This document shows, one piece after another, positions 1-5,782 of a stretch of DNA of 6,045 nt. Made by a program: the position numbers and the translations under genes. The notes beneath the pieces are model-generated. The model was not told the origin of the DNA. It saw only the letters and a list, made by a program, of their open reading frames with translations, and did not search any database. How positions within the stretch are numbered: the first letter of the stretch is position 1; each line of letters starts with the position of its first letter. Where the stretch lies: positions 1 to 6,045 of the forward strand of contig CAMLFK010000292.1 of the NCBI GenBank assembly GCA_946479255.1, written 5' to 3'. Source of the DNA: an uncultured Oxalobacteraceae bacterium. Its GTDB lineage: Bacteria; Pseudomonadota; Gammaproteobacteria; Burkholderiales; Burkholderiaceae.

Positions 1-2187
1 GTCATCGTCGAAGTCGACCCGGCCTACTTCACCAGCGGCTACGAGCGCTCGCGCCAGGGAGAAATGGGGTCAATCGGCATGTACGGGGCCGACGGCGTGT
101 TCCGCGCCCTGCGCATCGGCGACAACGTCTCCTGGGGCCAGGCCGCACCAGCGTTCGGGCCCGGCCAGGGCCATGGCGAACCGATGGTCAGCAGCTGGGA
201 CGGGGTGCGCCGCTATACCAGCATGCGCCGCCTGCATGGATTCCCTCTCACCGCGGTGGTCGGCCTGGCCGAGCATGAGCAAATGGCCGCCTTCCATCAC
301 AACCGCCGCAACTACCTGTGGGTAGCCGGCAGCGGCAGCGCGCTGCTGGTCATCATCGTCACCCTGGTGTGCGTATGGTCGTGGCAGATCACCCGCACGC
401 GCCGGCGCGTGCGGCGCGCCCAGGAAACCTACGCCGCGGCTTCCGAGGCCAGCCTGGATGCCTTCTTCGTGCTGCGCAGCGTCAGCGATGCCAACGGCAC
501 CATCCACGAATTCATCATCGAAGGCACCAACTCGCGCGCCGAAAAGATGGTACGCAAGAGCAAGCAGCAGCTGCGCGGCATGACCCTGACGCAGGTGCTG
601 CCGGCCTACCGCAGCAATGGCATCTTCGAAGACCTGGTCAAGGTCACCCTGGTGGGCGGCGTCCACGAAGCCGAGTGGCAGGCGTCGGCGCCGCCACACC
701 GCGAACAGTGGCTGCACCGTCAGGTGGTGGCTGTCGAAGGCGGCCTGGTGGCGATCGTGCGCGACATCACCGAGCGCAAGGTCACCGAGGAACGCATCCG
801 CCACATGGCGCACCACGACGAACTCACCAGCCTGCCCAACCGCAGCCTGATCCGCGACCGCCTGCACCAGGCCATCCACCATGCCGAACGGCGCGGGCGC
901 AGCGTGGCGGTGGCCTTCATCGACCTGGACGGCTTCAAGCTGGTCAACGATGGCCTTGGCCATAATGCCGGCGACGAGCTGCTCAAGGTGGTTGGCGAGC
1001 GCATGTCCCGCTGCGTGCGCCGCGAAGACACCCTCGGCCGCTTCGGCGGCGATGAATTCGTGGTCATCCTGGCCGACCAGGGCAACGACCCGCTGCTGCT
1101 CACTCCCATGCTGGAAAAGATCCGCCAGGCCGTCAACGAGCCGATGCAGGTCGAGGGCCAGGAAGTCCAGGTGAGCTGCAGCATGGGCGTGGTGATGTAT
1201 CCGCGCGACGGCACCGATCCCAACACCCTGATGATGAACGCCGATGCGGCCATGTACCGCGCCAAGGACCTGGGCAACAACAACTTCCAGTTCTACACGC
1301 GCGAAATGAACGCCAGCGTCGAAGAAAAACTGCTGCTGCTCGAAGGCCTGCGCAACGCGCTCGACGAAGGCCAGTTCCACTTGCTGTACCAGCCCAAGGT
1401 CGACCTGCGCAGTGGGCTGATCTTCGGCGTCGAAGCGCTGATCCGCTGGCAGCATCCCGAGCACGGCATCGTCTCGCCGCTGCGCTTTATCAGCCTGGCC
1501 GAGGAAAGCGGCTTGATAGTCGCCATCGGCGAGTGGGTGCTGCAGACTGCCTGCCGCCAGAACAAAGCCTGGCAAGACGCCGGCCTGGCGCCGATCACGG
1601 TCTCGGTCAACGTCTCGCCGCGCCAGTTCGAAGAAAAGCGCCTGGTCGAGCGCGTGGCCCAGGCCCTGCGCGAGTCCGGCATGCCGCCCACTTCGCTGGA
1701 AGTGGAAGTGACCGAAAGCCTGATCATGCGCGACCTGGCGCAATCGGTCGGCAAGATGCGCGAACTCGAAGCCATGGGCGTGTCGCTGTCGATCGACGAC
1801 TTCGGCACCGGCTACTCCAGCCTGTCGGCGCTCAAGTCCTTCCCGATCAGCACACTCAAGATCGACAAGTCGTTTGTCAGCGAACTGGCCGACAATCCGG
1901 ACGACCAGGCCATTGCCATGGCGGTGATCTCGCTGGGCCACAAGCTGAACCTGCGGGTGATCGCCGAAGGCGTCGAGACCGAGCAGCAGTGCAGCTTCCT
2001 GCGCGATAACGACTGCGACGAGATGCAGGGCTACCTGTTCAGCCGTCCGGTGCCGGCCGACCGCATCGAAGCCATGTTGAGCGAGCAGGCGCGCTTGCTG
2101 GCCGAATGTCACCAGGCCGGTGCCGTCGTGGCGGGACGTATCGACCCTGTCCGTGCGAACGCCAATGCCGCCTGCTTGTACCGTTAG
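1..2187 (+). CDS. Membrane-anchored PDC-PAS-GGDEF-EAL c-di-GMP synthase/phosphodiesterase (5' end missing)
   Basis: The frame is open from base 1, so the start lies upstream; 728 residues are present, numbered here from the first codon. Residues 1-88 look like the end of a periplasmic PDC/Cache sensor (VEVDPAYF, then GxxGMYGADGVFRA). A membrane helix spans about 106-128, followed by an Arg-rich cytoplasmic stretch. A PAS domain covers about 143-258 and ends in RDITERK. The GGDEF domain (about 269-433) has GGDEF at 349-353, metal-site FIDLDGFK, and an inhibitory RxxD site at 340-343. The EAL domain (about 445-693) has EAL at 478-480, N537, E569, DDFGTGYSS with D599/D600, K620 and E656. All the usual catalytic residues I checked are present in both domains, so the protein could make GTP into c-di-GMP and also cleave c-di-GMP to pGpG; which dominates cannot be told. 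A likely role is controlling motility or biofilm in response to an external ligand (inference). It is convergent with the next gene and ends 5 bases before a hairpin. Confidence 0.95.
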   Translation, partial: VIVEVDPAYFTSGYERSRQGEMGSIGMYGADGVFRALRIGDNVSWGQAAPAFGPGQGHGEPMVSSWDGVRRYTSMRRLHGFPLTAVVGLAEHEQMAAFHHNRRNYLWVAGSGSALLVIIVTLVCVWSWQITRTRRRVRRAQETYAAASEASLDAFFVLRSVSDANGTIHEFIIEGTNSRAEKMVRKSKQQLRGMTLTQVLPAYRSNGIFEDLVKVTLVGGVHEAEWQASAPPHREQWLHRQVVAVEGGLVAIVRDITERKVTEERIRHMAHHDELTSLPNRSLIRDRLHQAIHHAERRGRSVAVAFIDLDGFKLVNDGLGHNAGDELLKVVGERMSRCVRREDTLGRFGGDEFVVILADQGNDPLLLTPMLEKIRQAVNEPMQVEGQEVQVSCSMGVVMYPRDGTDPNTLMMNADAAMYRAKDLGNNNFQFYTREMNASVEEKLLLLEGLRNALDEGQFHLLYQPKVDLRSGLIFGVEALIRWQHPEHGIVSPLRFISLAEESGLIVAIGEWVLQTACRQNKAWQDAGLAPITVSVNVSPRQFEEKRLVERVAQALRESGMPPTSLEVEVTESLIMRDLAQSVGKMRELEAMGVSLSIDDFGTGYSSLSALKSFPISTLKIDKSFVSELADNPDDQAIAMAVISLGHKLNLRVIAEGVETEQQCSFLRDNDCDEMQGYLFSRPVPADRIEAMLSEQARLLAECHQAGAVVAGRIDPVRANANAACLYR

Positions 2188-2192
2188 CTTTA

Positions 2193-2227
2193 AAACCGTC
2201 ATCCCCGCGCAGCAAGGATGACGGTTT
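2193..2227. terminator. Bidirectional hairpin terminator between convergent genes
   Basis: A perfect 12-bp inverted repeat, AAACCGTCATCC (2193-2204) and GGATGACGGTTT (2216-2227), encloses an 11-base loop. It begins 5 bases after the stop codon of the plus-strand c-di-GMP gene. The minus-strand LOG gene stop codon (2226-2228) lies partly inside the right arm. The arms end in AAA/TTT, so each strand gives a short U run; the minus-strand copy reads TTTTAAA and is slightly longer. The tracts are short for an intrinsic terminator, but the position between convergent genes supports the call. Confidence 0.8.
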
Positions 2228-2765
2228 AGCGGCTAACTAATCGATCCAGCAGCGCATCAGGCGTCGTCTCCACCATCATCAGGGCGGCGTGCGCCTCCTT
2301 GATGAATCCCTCGCATCTCGCGTGTCCAATGAAGCCCACCAACGCATCATAAAACCCTGCCACATTGAGCACACCCACTGGCTTGCAGTGAATCCCCAGC
2401 TGCGACCAGGTCAGCATCTCGAACAGCTCTTCCAGGGTCCCCATCCCGCCCGGCATGGCGATAAAACCGTCGGCCAGCGCGGCCATCTTGGCTTTGCGCT
2501 CATGCATGTCCGCCACCACAAACAGCTCGGTGAGCCCGGTATGGCCCACCTCGCGTGCCATCAGCGCCTGCGGAATAACCCCGCGAACCTCGCCGCCCAG
2601 GCGCAGCACCTCGTCGGCGATCACGCCCATCAGGCCGACGTTACCGCCCCCATAGACCAGCGCGATCCCACGCGCCACCATGGCACGCGCCAATGCGCAC
2701 GCCGCTTCGGCATACACCGGTGAGCACCCCGGATTGGCGCCGCAATAGACTGCAATTGACTTCAT
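2226..2765 (-). CDS. LOG-family (TIGR00730) nucleoside 5'-monophosphate phosphoribohydrolase
   Basis: This 179-residue protein is full length for the LOG/TIGR00730 family. It has a Rossmann-like start (MKSIAVYCGANPG), the glycine-rich loop YGGGNVGLMG (38-47), the MHERK segment with R90, and the hallmark PGGMGTLEE (105-113), whose E113 is expected to be catalytic. Known members cleave the N-glycosidic bond of cytokinin riboside monophosphates or of AMP-like nucleotides, releasing the free base and ribose 5-phosphate. The true substrate in this bacterium is not visible from sequence; free-living relatives may act in purine or nucleotide turnover. The ATG at 2765 lies only 6 bases after the TetR stop codon, with a weak AAG-type ribosome site inside the end of that gene, so translational coupling to the regulator is likely. 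The stop codon is embedded in the terminator hairpin. Older annotations of this family as lysine decarboxylase are misleading. Confidence 0.93.
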   Translation of the reverse strand: MKSIAVYCGANPGCSPVYAEAACALARAMVARGIALVYGGGNVGLMGVIADEVLRLGGEVRGVIPQALMAREVGHTGLTELFVVADMHERKAKMAALADGFIAMPGGMGTLEELFEMLTWSQLGIHCKPVGVLNVAGFYDALVGFIGHARCEGFIKEAHAALMMVETTPDALLDRLVSR

Positions 2766-2771
2766 GATCTT

Positions 2772-3461
2772 TTACTTGAGTTGTTTGAGGTATTCCTCGG
2801 ACAGCTTCTCGAACAGCAGGTGCGTGTCGCCGCGCAGGAAGGGGCCGATCAGCGACAGCACCTGGTAGCAGCCGCGCGCCAGCGCGTCGGCCATGGCCTG
2901 CTGCTCGCTGTATTTGCGCGGATTACGCACATACTCGTACGACAGCCAGTAAGTCGCCACCACCACCATATTGGTCGCCATCGCATCGATTTGCGCATCG
3001 TTCGCTTCGAGCGACTTCTCGCGCCGCAAGTCCTCGCACAGCTGCTTGGCCACGCTGATCTTGTGCGCCAGGATCTGCTTGAAGTGCAGCTCCAGCTTGC
3101 GGTTGCGCGACAAGAGGTCGTTCAGGTCGCGGTAAAAGAAGCGGTAGCGCCAGATCAGTTCGAACATATAGTGCAGGTAGAGCCACACGTCTTCGATGTT
3201 CGAGCTGCGCCCGGCCGGCACCTTGAGAATGCGCTCGATCTCGGCCTCGAACTGGACGAAGATCGAATTGACGATGTCGTCCTTGTTGCGGAAGTGGTAG
3301 TACAGGTTGCCTGGCGAGATATTCATCTCTTCGGCGATCACCGTGGTGGTGATATTCGGTTCGCCAAACTCGTTGAACAGGCGAAGGGACAGTTCGAGAA
3401 TGCGTTCGCGGGTGCGGCGCGGCGCTTTTTGCTGCGACTGCGGTGGCGCTTTTTCTTCCAT
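2772..3461 (-). CDS. TetR-family transcriptional regulator, PhaD-like
   Basis: This 229-residue protein has a TetR-type N-terminal helix-turn-helix at about 16-70: RTRERILELSLRLFNEFGEPN leads into AEEMNISPGNLYYHFRNKDD, with recognition helix SPGNLYYHF. A short charged N-terminal tail (EEKAPPQSQQKAPR) precedes it. The helical C-terminal region, about 75-225, should form the dimer and ligand pocket; it has the aromatic stretch YLHYMFELIWRYRFFYRDL (95-113) and probably belongs to the PF13972-type TetR group. From memory, the N-terminal half resembles pseudomonad PhaD, which controls phasin genes, and here a phasin gene lies 70 bases upstream on the same strand. That makes PHA granule regulation the leading hypothesis, but NLYYHF-type TetR proteins are common and the ligand is unknown. 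The ATG at 3461 has only a weak AAGAA-like ribosome site. The gene runs into the LOG gene with a 6-base gap. Confidence 0.9.
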   Translation of the reverse strand: MEEKAPPQSQQKAPRRTRERILELSLRLFNEFGEPNITTTVIAEEMNISPGNLYYHFRNKDDIVNSIFVQFEAEIERILKVPAGRSSNIEDVWLYLHYMFELIWRYRFFYRDLNDLLSRNRKLELHFKQILAHKISVAKQLCEDLRREKSLEANDAQIDAMATNMVVVATYWLSYEYVRNPRKYSEQQAMADALARGCYQVLSLIGPFLRGDTHLLFEKLSEEYLKQLK

Positions 3462-3492
3462 GTCGGCGGTTCTTGTCGTTTATTCTGGTCTT

Positions 3493-3522
3493 AGCATAAC
3501 ACCGATGCCGGCGCCGCCTGAA
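3493..3522 (-). promoter_or_regulatory. Weak candidate promoter for the TetR-LOG pair
   Basis: On the minus strand, TATGCT (3493-3498) could be a -10 box, with TTCAGG (3517-3522) as a poor -35 at 18-base spacing, upstream of the TetR ATG at 3461. No terminator separates the phasin gene from this site, only the 8-bp palindrome CGGCGCCG (3509-3516), so read-through from the phasin is equally plausible. I see no convincing TetR operator dyad here. Confidence 0.25.
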
Positions 3523-3531
3523 CGTACTTGC

Positions 3532-3972
3532 TTATGCCGCACGCTTACGCGCGGGCTTCTTGGATTCAGTCTTTTTAACGGCTGCCTTCTTCGCCGCCGG
3601 CTTCTTCACCTTGGCGCCGCTGAGGGCCGCCACGGTGCGCTGCAGCGCTTCCACCTGTTCGCGCAGGTCTTGCAGGTCGTGATGGGTCGGCACGTCCATC
3701 GCCGCCAGCGCCCGCGCCACGCGGTCTTCGAAGATCTGCTCGAGCTTGTGCCACGAGGCCGGCGCCTCCGGATCGTTCTCGCGATGCTGCGCGCGCGTGC
3801 GCGCCTGCAGTTCGCTGCCTTCGTTCACCAGCCGGCTGAACGCGCGGTCGCCCTCTTCCTGCGCCTTGACGAAGGCGCCCAGCCCCGCCTGCCAGATCTG
3901 CTGCGGCGAAATGCGCGCGGCGTCGGCCAGTTGCGGGTCGGGTGTGGCGGTGGTCTTGGGTTTCCTTGGCAT
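3532..3972 (-). CDS. Phasin, PhaF/PhaI-type polyhydroxyalkanoate granule-associated protein
   Basis: This 146-residue protein has the PF05597-type phasin layout. A helical granule-binding domain at about 14-118 carries QQIWQAGLGAFVKAQEEG (24-41) and FEDRVARALAAMDVPT (81-96). A leucine-heptad coiled coil follows at about 98-119 (LREQVEALQRTVAAL). The C-terminal tail (121-146) is rich in Lys, Ala and Pro (KKPAAKKAA, KKPARKRAA), as in PhaF and AlgP-like proteins; in PhaF this tail binds DNA and helps distribute granules at division. The expected role is coating cytoplasmic PHA granules. The open frame extends upstream to 4110, but I chose the ATG at 3972: it has GGAG (3979-3982) 6 bases ahead, the family-like sequence starts there, and the longer version would overlap the preceding gene. 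An intermediate ATG at 4002 lacks a ribosome site. The tail here is far shorter than in pseudomonad PhaF. The neighbouring TetR gene fits a phasin-regulator pair. Confidence 0.9.
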   Translation of the reverse strand: MPRKPKTTATPDPQLADAARISPQQIWQAGLGAFVKAQEEGDRAFSRLVNEGSELQARTRAQHRENDPEAPASWHKLEQIFEDRVARALAAMDVPTHHDLQDLREQVEALQRTVAALSGAKVKKPAAKKAAVKKTESKKPARKRAA

Positions 3973-3978
3973 GGCGGG

Positions 3979-3982
3979 CTCC
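3979..3982 (-). promoter_or_regulatory. Ribosome binding site that sets the phasin start
   Basis: The minus strand reads GGAG, six bases, then the ATG at 3972. The alternative in-frame starts at 4002 and 4110 have no comparable site, so this decides the start. Confidence 0.65.
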
Positions 3983-4030
3983 GGCGTGGTCGATGCGGCC
4001 ATTCTAGGCCGCAAAAATAGAGATCGGATT

Positions 4031-4675
4031 CTAAAGCAGGGGCGCGGGCGATGCAGTGCAGCCAACATTCCAGCCATCGAGCCCGCTGCTGCCGCGCCGC
4101 ACCCACACATTCAGGATCGCATCCTTGTCGCTGCGGTACACCAGCTGCGCCATCTCTTCATTGCCGGAGCCGGACGGGCCCACGTCGATCGCCTTCAGGG
4201 CGAAGGGCGAGGAACGCAGCGCCGCGCAGCTGCTGTTACCGGCCATGATCAGGCGCGCGCGCTGCAGCAGCTGGGCCTCGCGTTCGAGCAGGGCCAGCAC
4301 GTCGATGTCCGGCATGCGCTGGCGCAGTTCCACGGGATTGACGCTGGCGCGGCAGGCCGCGCGGTCGAGCCACACGTACTGGCGCGGCGCCTCCACCGTG
4401 GTCCAGGCGCGCGCATGGCGAAACTCGACGCGCCGCGTGCGGCACAAGGTGCGCAGGCCGCGCCGCGGCGCCGTCTCGACCACGGCTTCGATGCGCCAGG
4501 GCGCCTTGCGGTCGGCGCGCGTCACGCTGAAGGTGGGCGATGCGCCGGGCTCGTTGGGGAAGCGCTGCTGGAAGTAAGCATGGAAGGCGGCCACTTCCTG
4601 CGCGCTCGGCGCGCGTGTCTCGGCATGGGCCAGGCCGCATAGCAGCAGCAGGCCGGGAAAAATCGGTCTGATCAT
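4031..4675 (-). CDS. Secreted or periplasmic protein of unknown function
   Basis: I do not recognise this 214-residue protein. It begins with a clear Sec signal peptide: MIRPIF, then hydrophobic PGLLLLCGLAHA, with likely cleavage after Ala18 (AHA|ET). C13 is not in a proper lipobox, so it is probably not a lipoprotein. The mature part has four cysteines (C78, C108, C150, C206), which could make two disulfides in the periplasm. It has an Arg-rich middle (about 71-92, RRGLRTLCRTRRVEF), a helical stretch rich in Leu, Glu and Arg (about 124-142), and ends in WNVGCTASPAPLL. There are no catalytic motifs I can name and no membrane helix beyond the signal. The start is the ATG at 4675, 7 bases after the stop of the membrane-protein gene; only a poor GGG serves as ribosome site. 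A perfect TATAAT sits directly upstream. Co-transcription with the membrane gene is likely. The phasin gene follows 58 bases after its stop. Confidence 0.8.
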   Translation of the reverse strand: MIRPIFPGLLLLCGLAHAETRAPSAQEVAAFHAYFQQRFPNEPGASPTFSVTRADRKAPWRIEAVVETAPRRGLRTLCRTRRVEFRHARAWTTVEAPRQYVWLDRAACRASVNPVELRQRMPDIDVLALLEREAQLLQRARLIMAGNSSCAALRSSPFALKAIDVGPSGSGNEEMAQLVYRSDKDAILNVWVRRGSSGLDGWNVGCTASPAPLL

Positions 4676-4681
4676 GTGCCC

Positions 4682-4687
4682 ATTATA
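4682..4687 (-). promoter_or_regulatory. Candidate -10 box overlapping a stop codon, possible leaderless promoter
   Basis: The minus strand has a perfect TATAAT whose TAA is also the stop codon of the upstream membrane gene. It lies 6 bases before the ATG at 4675, so initiation from it would start at or next to that ATG and give a leaderless mRNA. There is no recognisable -35 at 16-18 bases and no extended -10 TG, so it could be coincidence. Confidence 0.3.
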
Positions 4688-5229
4688 CGGAGCGCCTGGG
4701 AAGGAGCGCGAGCATGCCCTTGGCGGTATAGACGACGATCAGGGTTCCCATCAGGTCTCCGGCGATCATCACGGCCAGGCCGCCAAGCACGTTCTCGCGC
4801 CCGTCGTGCAACCAGAACCACAGGTGATGCAGCAAGGGGCTGGCGATGGAATACGCCACGATGCAAGCGAACAGACGACGCGGCGTCAGGTTCGACAGGG
4901 ATGATTTCAGGCCATAGACGCGCACGGCCAGCAGGTACACCAGGTATGGCGCTGCGGTGGCGAGGATACCGCCGATAAAGGAGCGCAAGAGATCGTCGGG
5001 AAAGAAGTACAGGTAGCACACCGCCCACGACACGATCAGCAGGCCGACCGCGCCGGCACCACCGAACAAGAGCGTGCACAACAGACGCATTCCGGCCGGC
5101 AGGTAGATCCAGTTGATGCCGGGGGGCGAACTCAAGCGAACGGAACAGGGCTTCGTTTACACCGAGCGTGGCAGAAAATAAGACGATGGTCGCTACCACC
5201 ATGCCGAGATTCAGTTTAAATTGCGTCAC
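4683..5229 (-). pseudogene. Small multi-pass membrane protein, MASE1-like, split by a one-base frameshift
   Basis: Two overlapping minus-strand frames together encode one hydrophobic protein. The N-terminal part reads VTQFKLNLGMVVATIVLF and on to FRSLEFAP; the C-terminal part begins GINWIYLPAGMRLL. They meet at six consecutive C on the minus strand (5121-5126 on plus). Dropping one C gives EFAP-GINW and a continuous 181-residue protein from GTG 5229 to the TAA at 4683. That protein has about five membrane helices, near 7-25, 47-75 (one or two), 83-104, 117-137 and 147-172. The WIYLPAG motif and the GDLMGTLIVVYTAKG end loosely recall MASE1 sensory membrane domains, without an output domain (inference). 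The GTG start has GAGGG four bases upstream. As written, translation leaves frame after P36 and reads an Arg-rich stretch to 4672, and the C-terminal frame has only an unconvincing TTG start. It may be a recent pseudogene, a sequencing error, or a slippage site. The secreted-protein gene follows 7 bases later. Confidence 0.75.
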
Positions 5230-5328
5230 GGAACCCTCGTGTAGAATGGACGCGGAGGGCAGGCACACCCTCGCCTACCGATTAGAGTAGCTTACCTGCA
5301 ACTACCGTGTCCATGTAACTTATTGTCG
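5230..5328. promoter_or_regulatory. Divergent intergenic region between the membrane gene and the MarR-like gene
   Basis: These 99 bases must hold promoters in both directions. The best minus-strand -10 is TCTAAT (5281-5286), one mismatch from consensus but without a good -35; it would give a leader of about 45 bases before GTG 5229. On the plus strand, TAACTT (5316-5321) with TTACCT (5292-5297) is a weak -10/-35 pair at 18-base spacing that would start transcription right at the ATG at 5329. CTACCG occurs twice (5275-5280 and 5302-5307). A 5-bp GAGGG/CCCTC hairpin lies at 5255-5272. A regulator reading this region to control both genes is plausible but unproven. Confidence 0.4.
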
Positions 5329-5688
5329 ATGAAGAAGATCACCCGTCCAGCAGATATCTACCTGCGCTTCCTCCACCTGGCGGAAGCGTTGCGTGGCCTG
5401 CCGTCGCCGCCGCCGCTCGATCCGCTCGAAGAACGCATTCTCGCGCTGATCGCCCGTGCCGGTGCCGACCAGGAACGGCTGTCGGTGCGCGACATGATGG
5501 CCAAGCAGGAGTTCGGCGCCCCGGCCACCGTCCATGCGCGCCTGAAATCCATGCGCGAAAAAGGCTGGATCATGCTCAGCGATACGGATGACGCCCGCCG
5601 CAAGCAGATCGAACTGACCCAGGCGGCGCTGCACTACTTCGACCGCCTGTCCAACTGTCTCGTGCAAGCCGCAAAAGACGGCGCTTAA
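5329..5688 (+). CDS. Small MarR-like winged-helix DNA-binding protein
   Basis: This 119-residue protein begins at ATG 5329 (MKKITRPADIYLRF); a TTG two codons upstream is a less likely start. Residues 32-48 (PLEERILALIARAGADQ) match the first helices of a winged helix. SVRDMMAK (52-59) and GAPATVHARLKSMREKGWI (63-81) fit the helix-turn-helix and recognition helix. LSDTDDARRKQIELT (83-97) is the wing, with the DxR and LT pattern typical of the MarR family. A short C-terminal helix follows. MarR proteins are usually about 140-160 residues and dimerise through N- and C-terminal helices; this one is short at both ends, so its dimer interface may be minimal. The SPPPLDP linker is unusual. No strong ribosome site precedes the ATG. 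It is divergent from the membrane gene and is likely a local regulator or an autoregulator, but no target is shown by sequence. Confidence 0.85.
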   Translation: MKKITRPADIYLRFLHLAEALRGLPSPPPLDPLEERILALIARAGADQERLSVRDMMAKQEFGAPATVHARLKSMREKGWIMLSDTDDARRKQIELTQAALHYFDRLSNCLVQAAKDGA

Positions 5689-5782
5689 GCCCGCATGCAA
5701 ATTCTTATGCATGTTGGTTACATTGCATTCCCTTAACGCTCTATAATTTAGAACAATTTAGTTGCCGCCAGGATTAGCCACT
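5689..5782 (+). promoter_or_regulatory. Promoter region of the small downstream gene, with palindromes and repeats
   Basis: A perfect -10 box TATAAT lies at 5742-5747. The -35 is poor: TTACAT at 5718-5723 has the right distance (18) but matches consensus weakly, which suggests an activated promoter. Upstream is a dyad, CATGCA (5694-5699) and TGCATG (5708-5713), separated by 8 bases, centred about 50 bases before the predicted transcript start near 5754. AATTTAG occurs twice exactly 10 bases apart (5745-5751 and 5755-5761), over the -10 and start site. AGGA (5770-5773) is a ribosome site for ATG 5783. There is no clear terminator for the MarR-like gene. Confidence 0.6.

Noticed and set aside
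70..2202. A 710-codon open frame on the minus strand, opposite the c-di-GMP enzyme
   Set aside because: It is a shadow of the real gene. High-GC codon choice removes stops from the opposite frame, and its translation is low-complexity, rich in His, Ala and Gln, with no motifs.
3973..4110. Upstream extension of the phasin frame
   Set aside because: The extra 46 residues do not resemble phasin sequence, overlap the preceding gene, and lack a ribosome site, whereas ATG 3972 has GGAG at good spacing.
3307..4642. Long plus-strand frames opposite the TetR, phasin and secreted-protein genes
   Set aside because: They overlap well-supported minus-strand genes, have Arg/Ala/His-rich shadow composition, and show no domain motifs.
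4672..5126. The Arg-rich continuation of the membrane gene's first frame as a real C-terminus
   Set aside because: The alternate frame in this stretch encodes clear membrane helices and an ordinary end, so the Arg-rich reading is the out-of-frame product.
5713..5728. Sigma-54 promoter suggested by TTGG and TTGC
   Set aside because: The GG and GC elements are 7 bases apart instead of the required 10.
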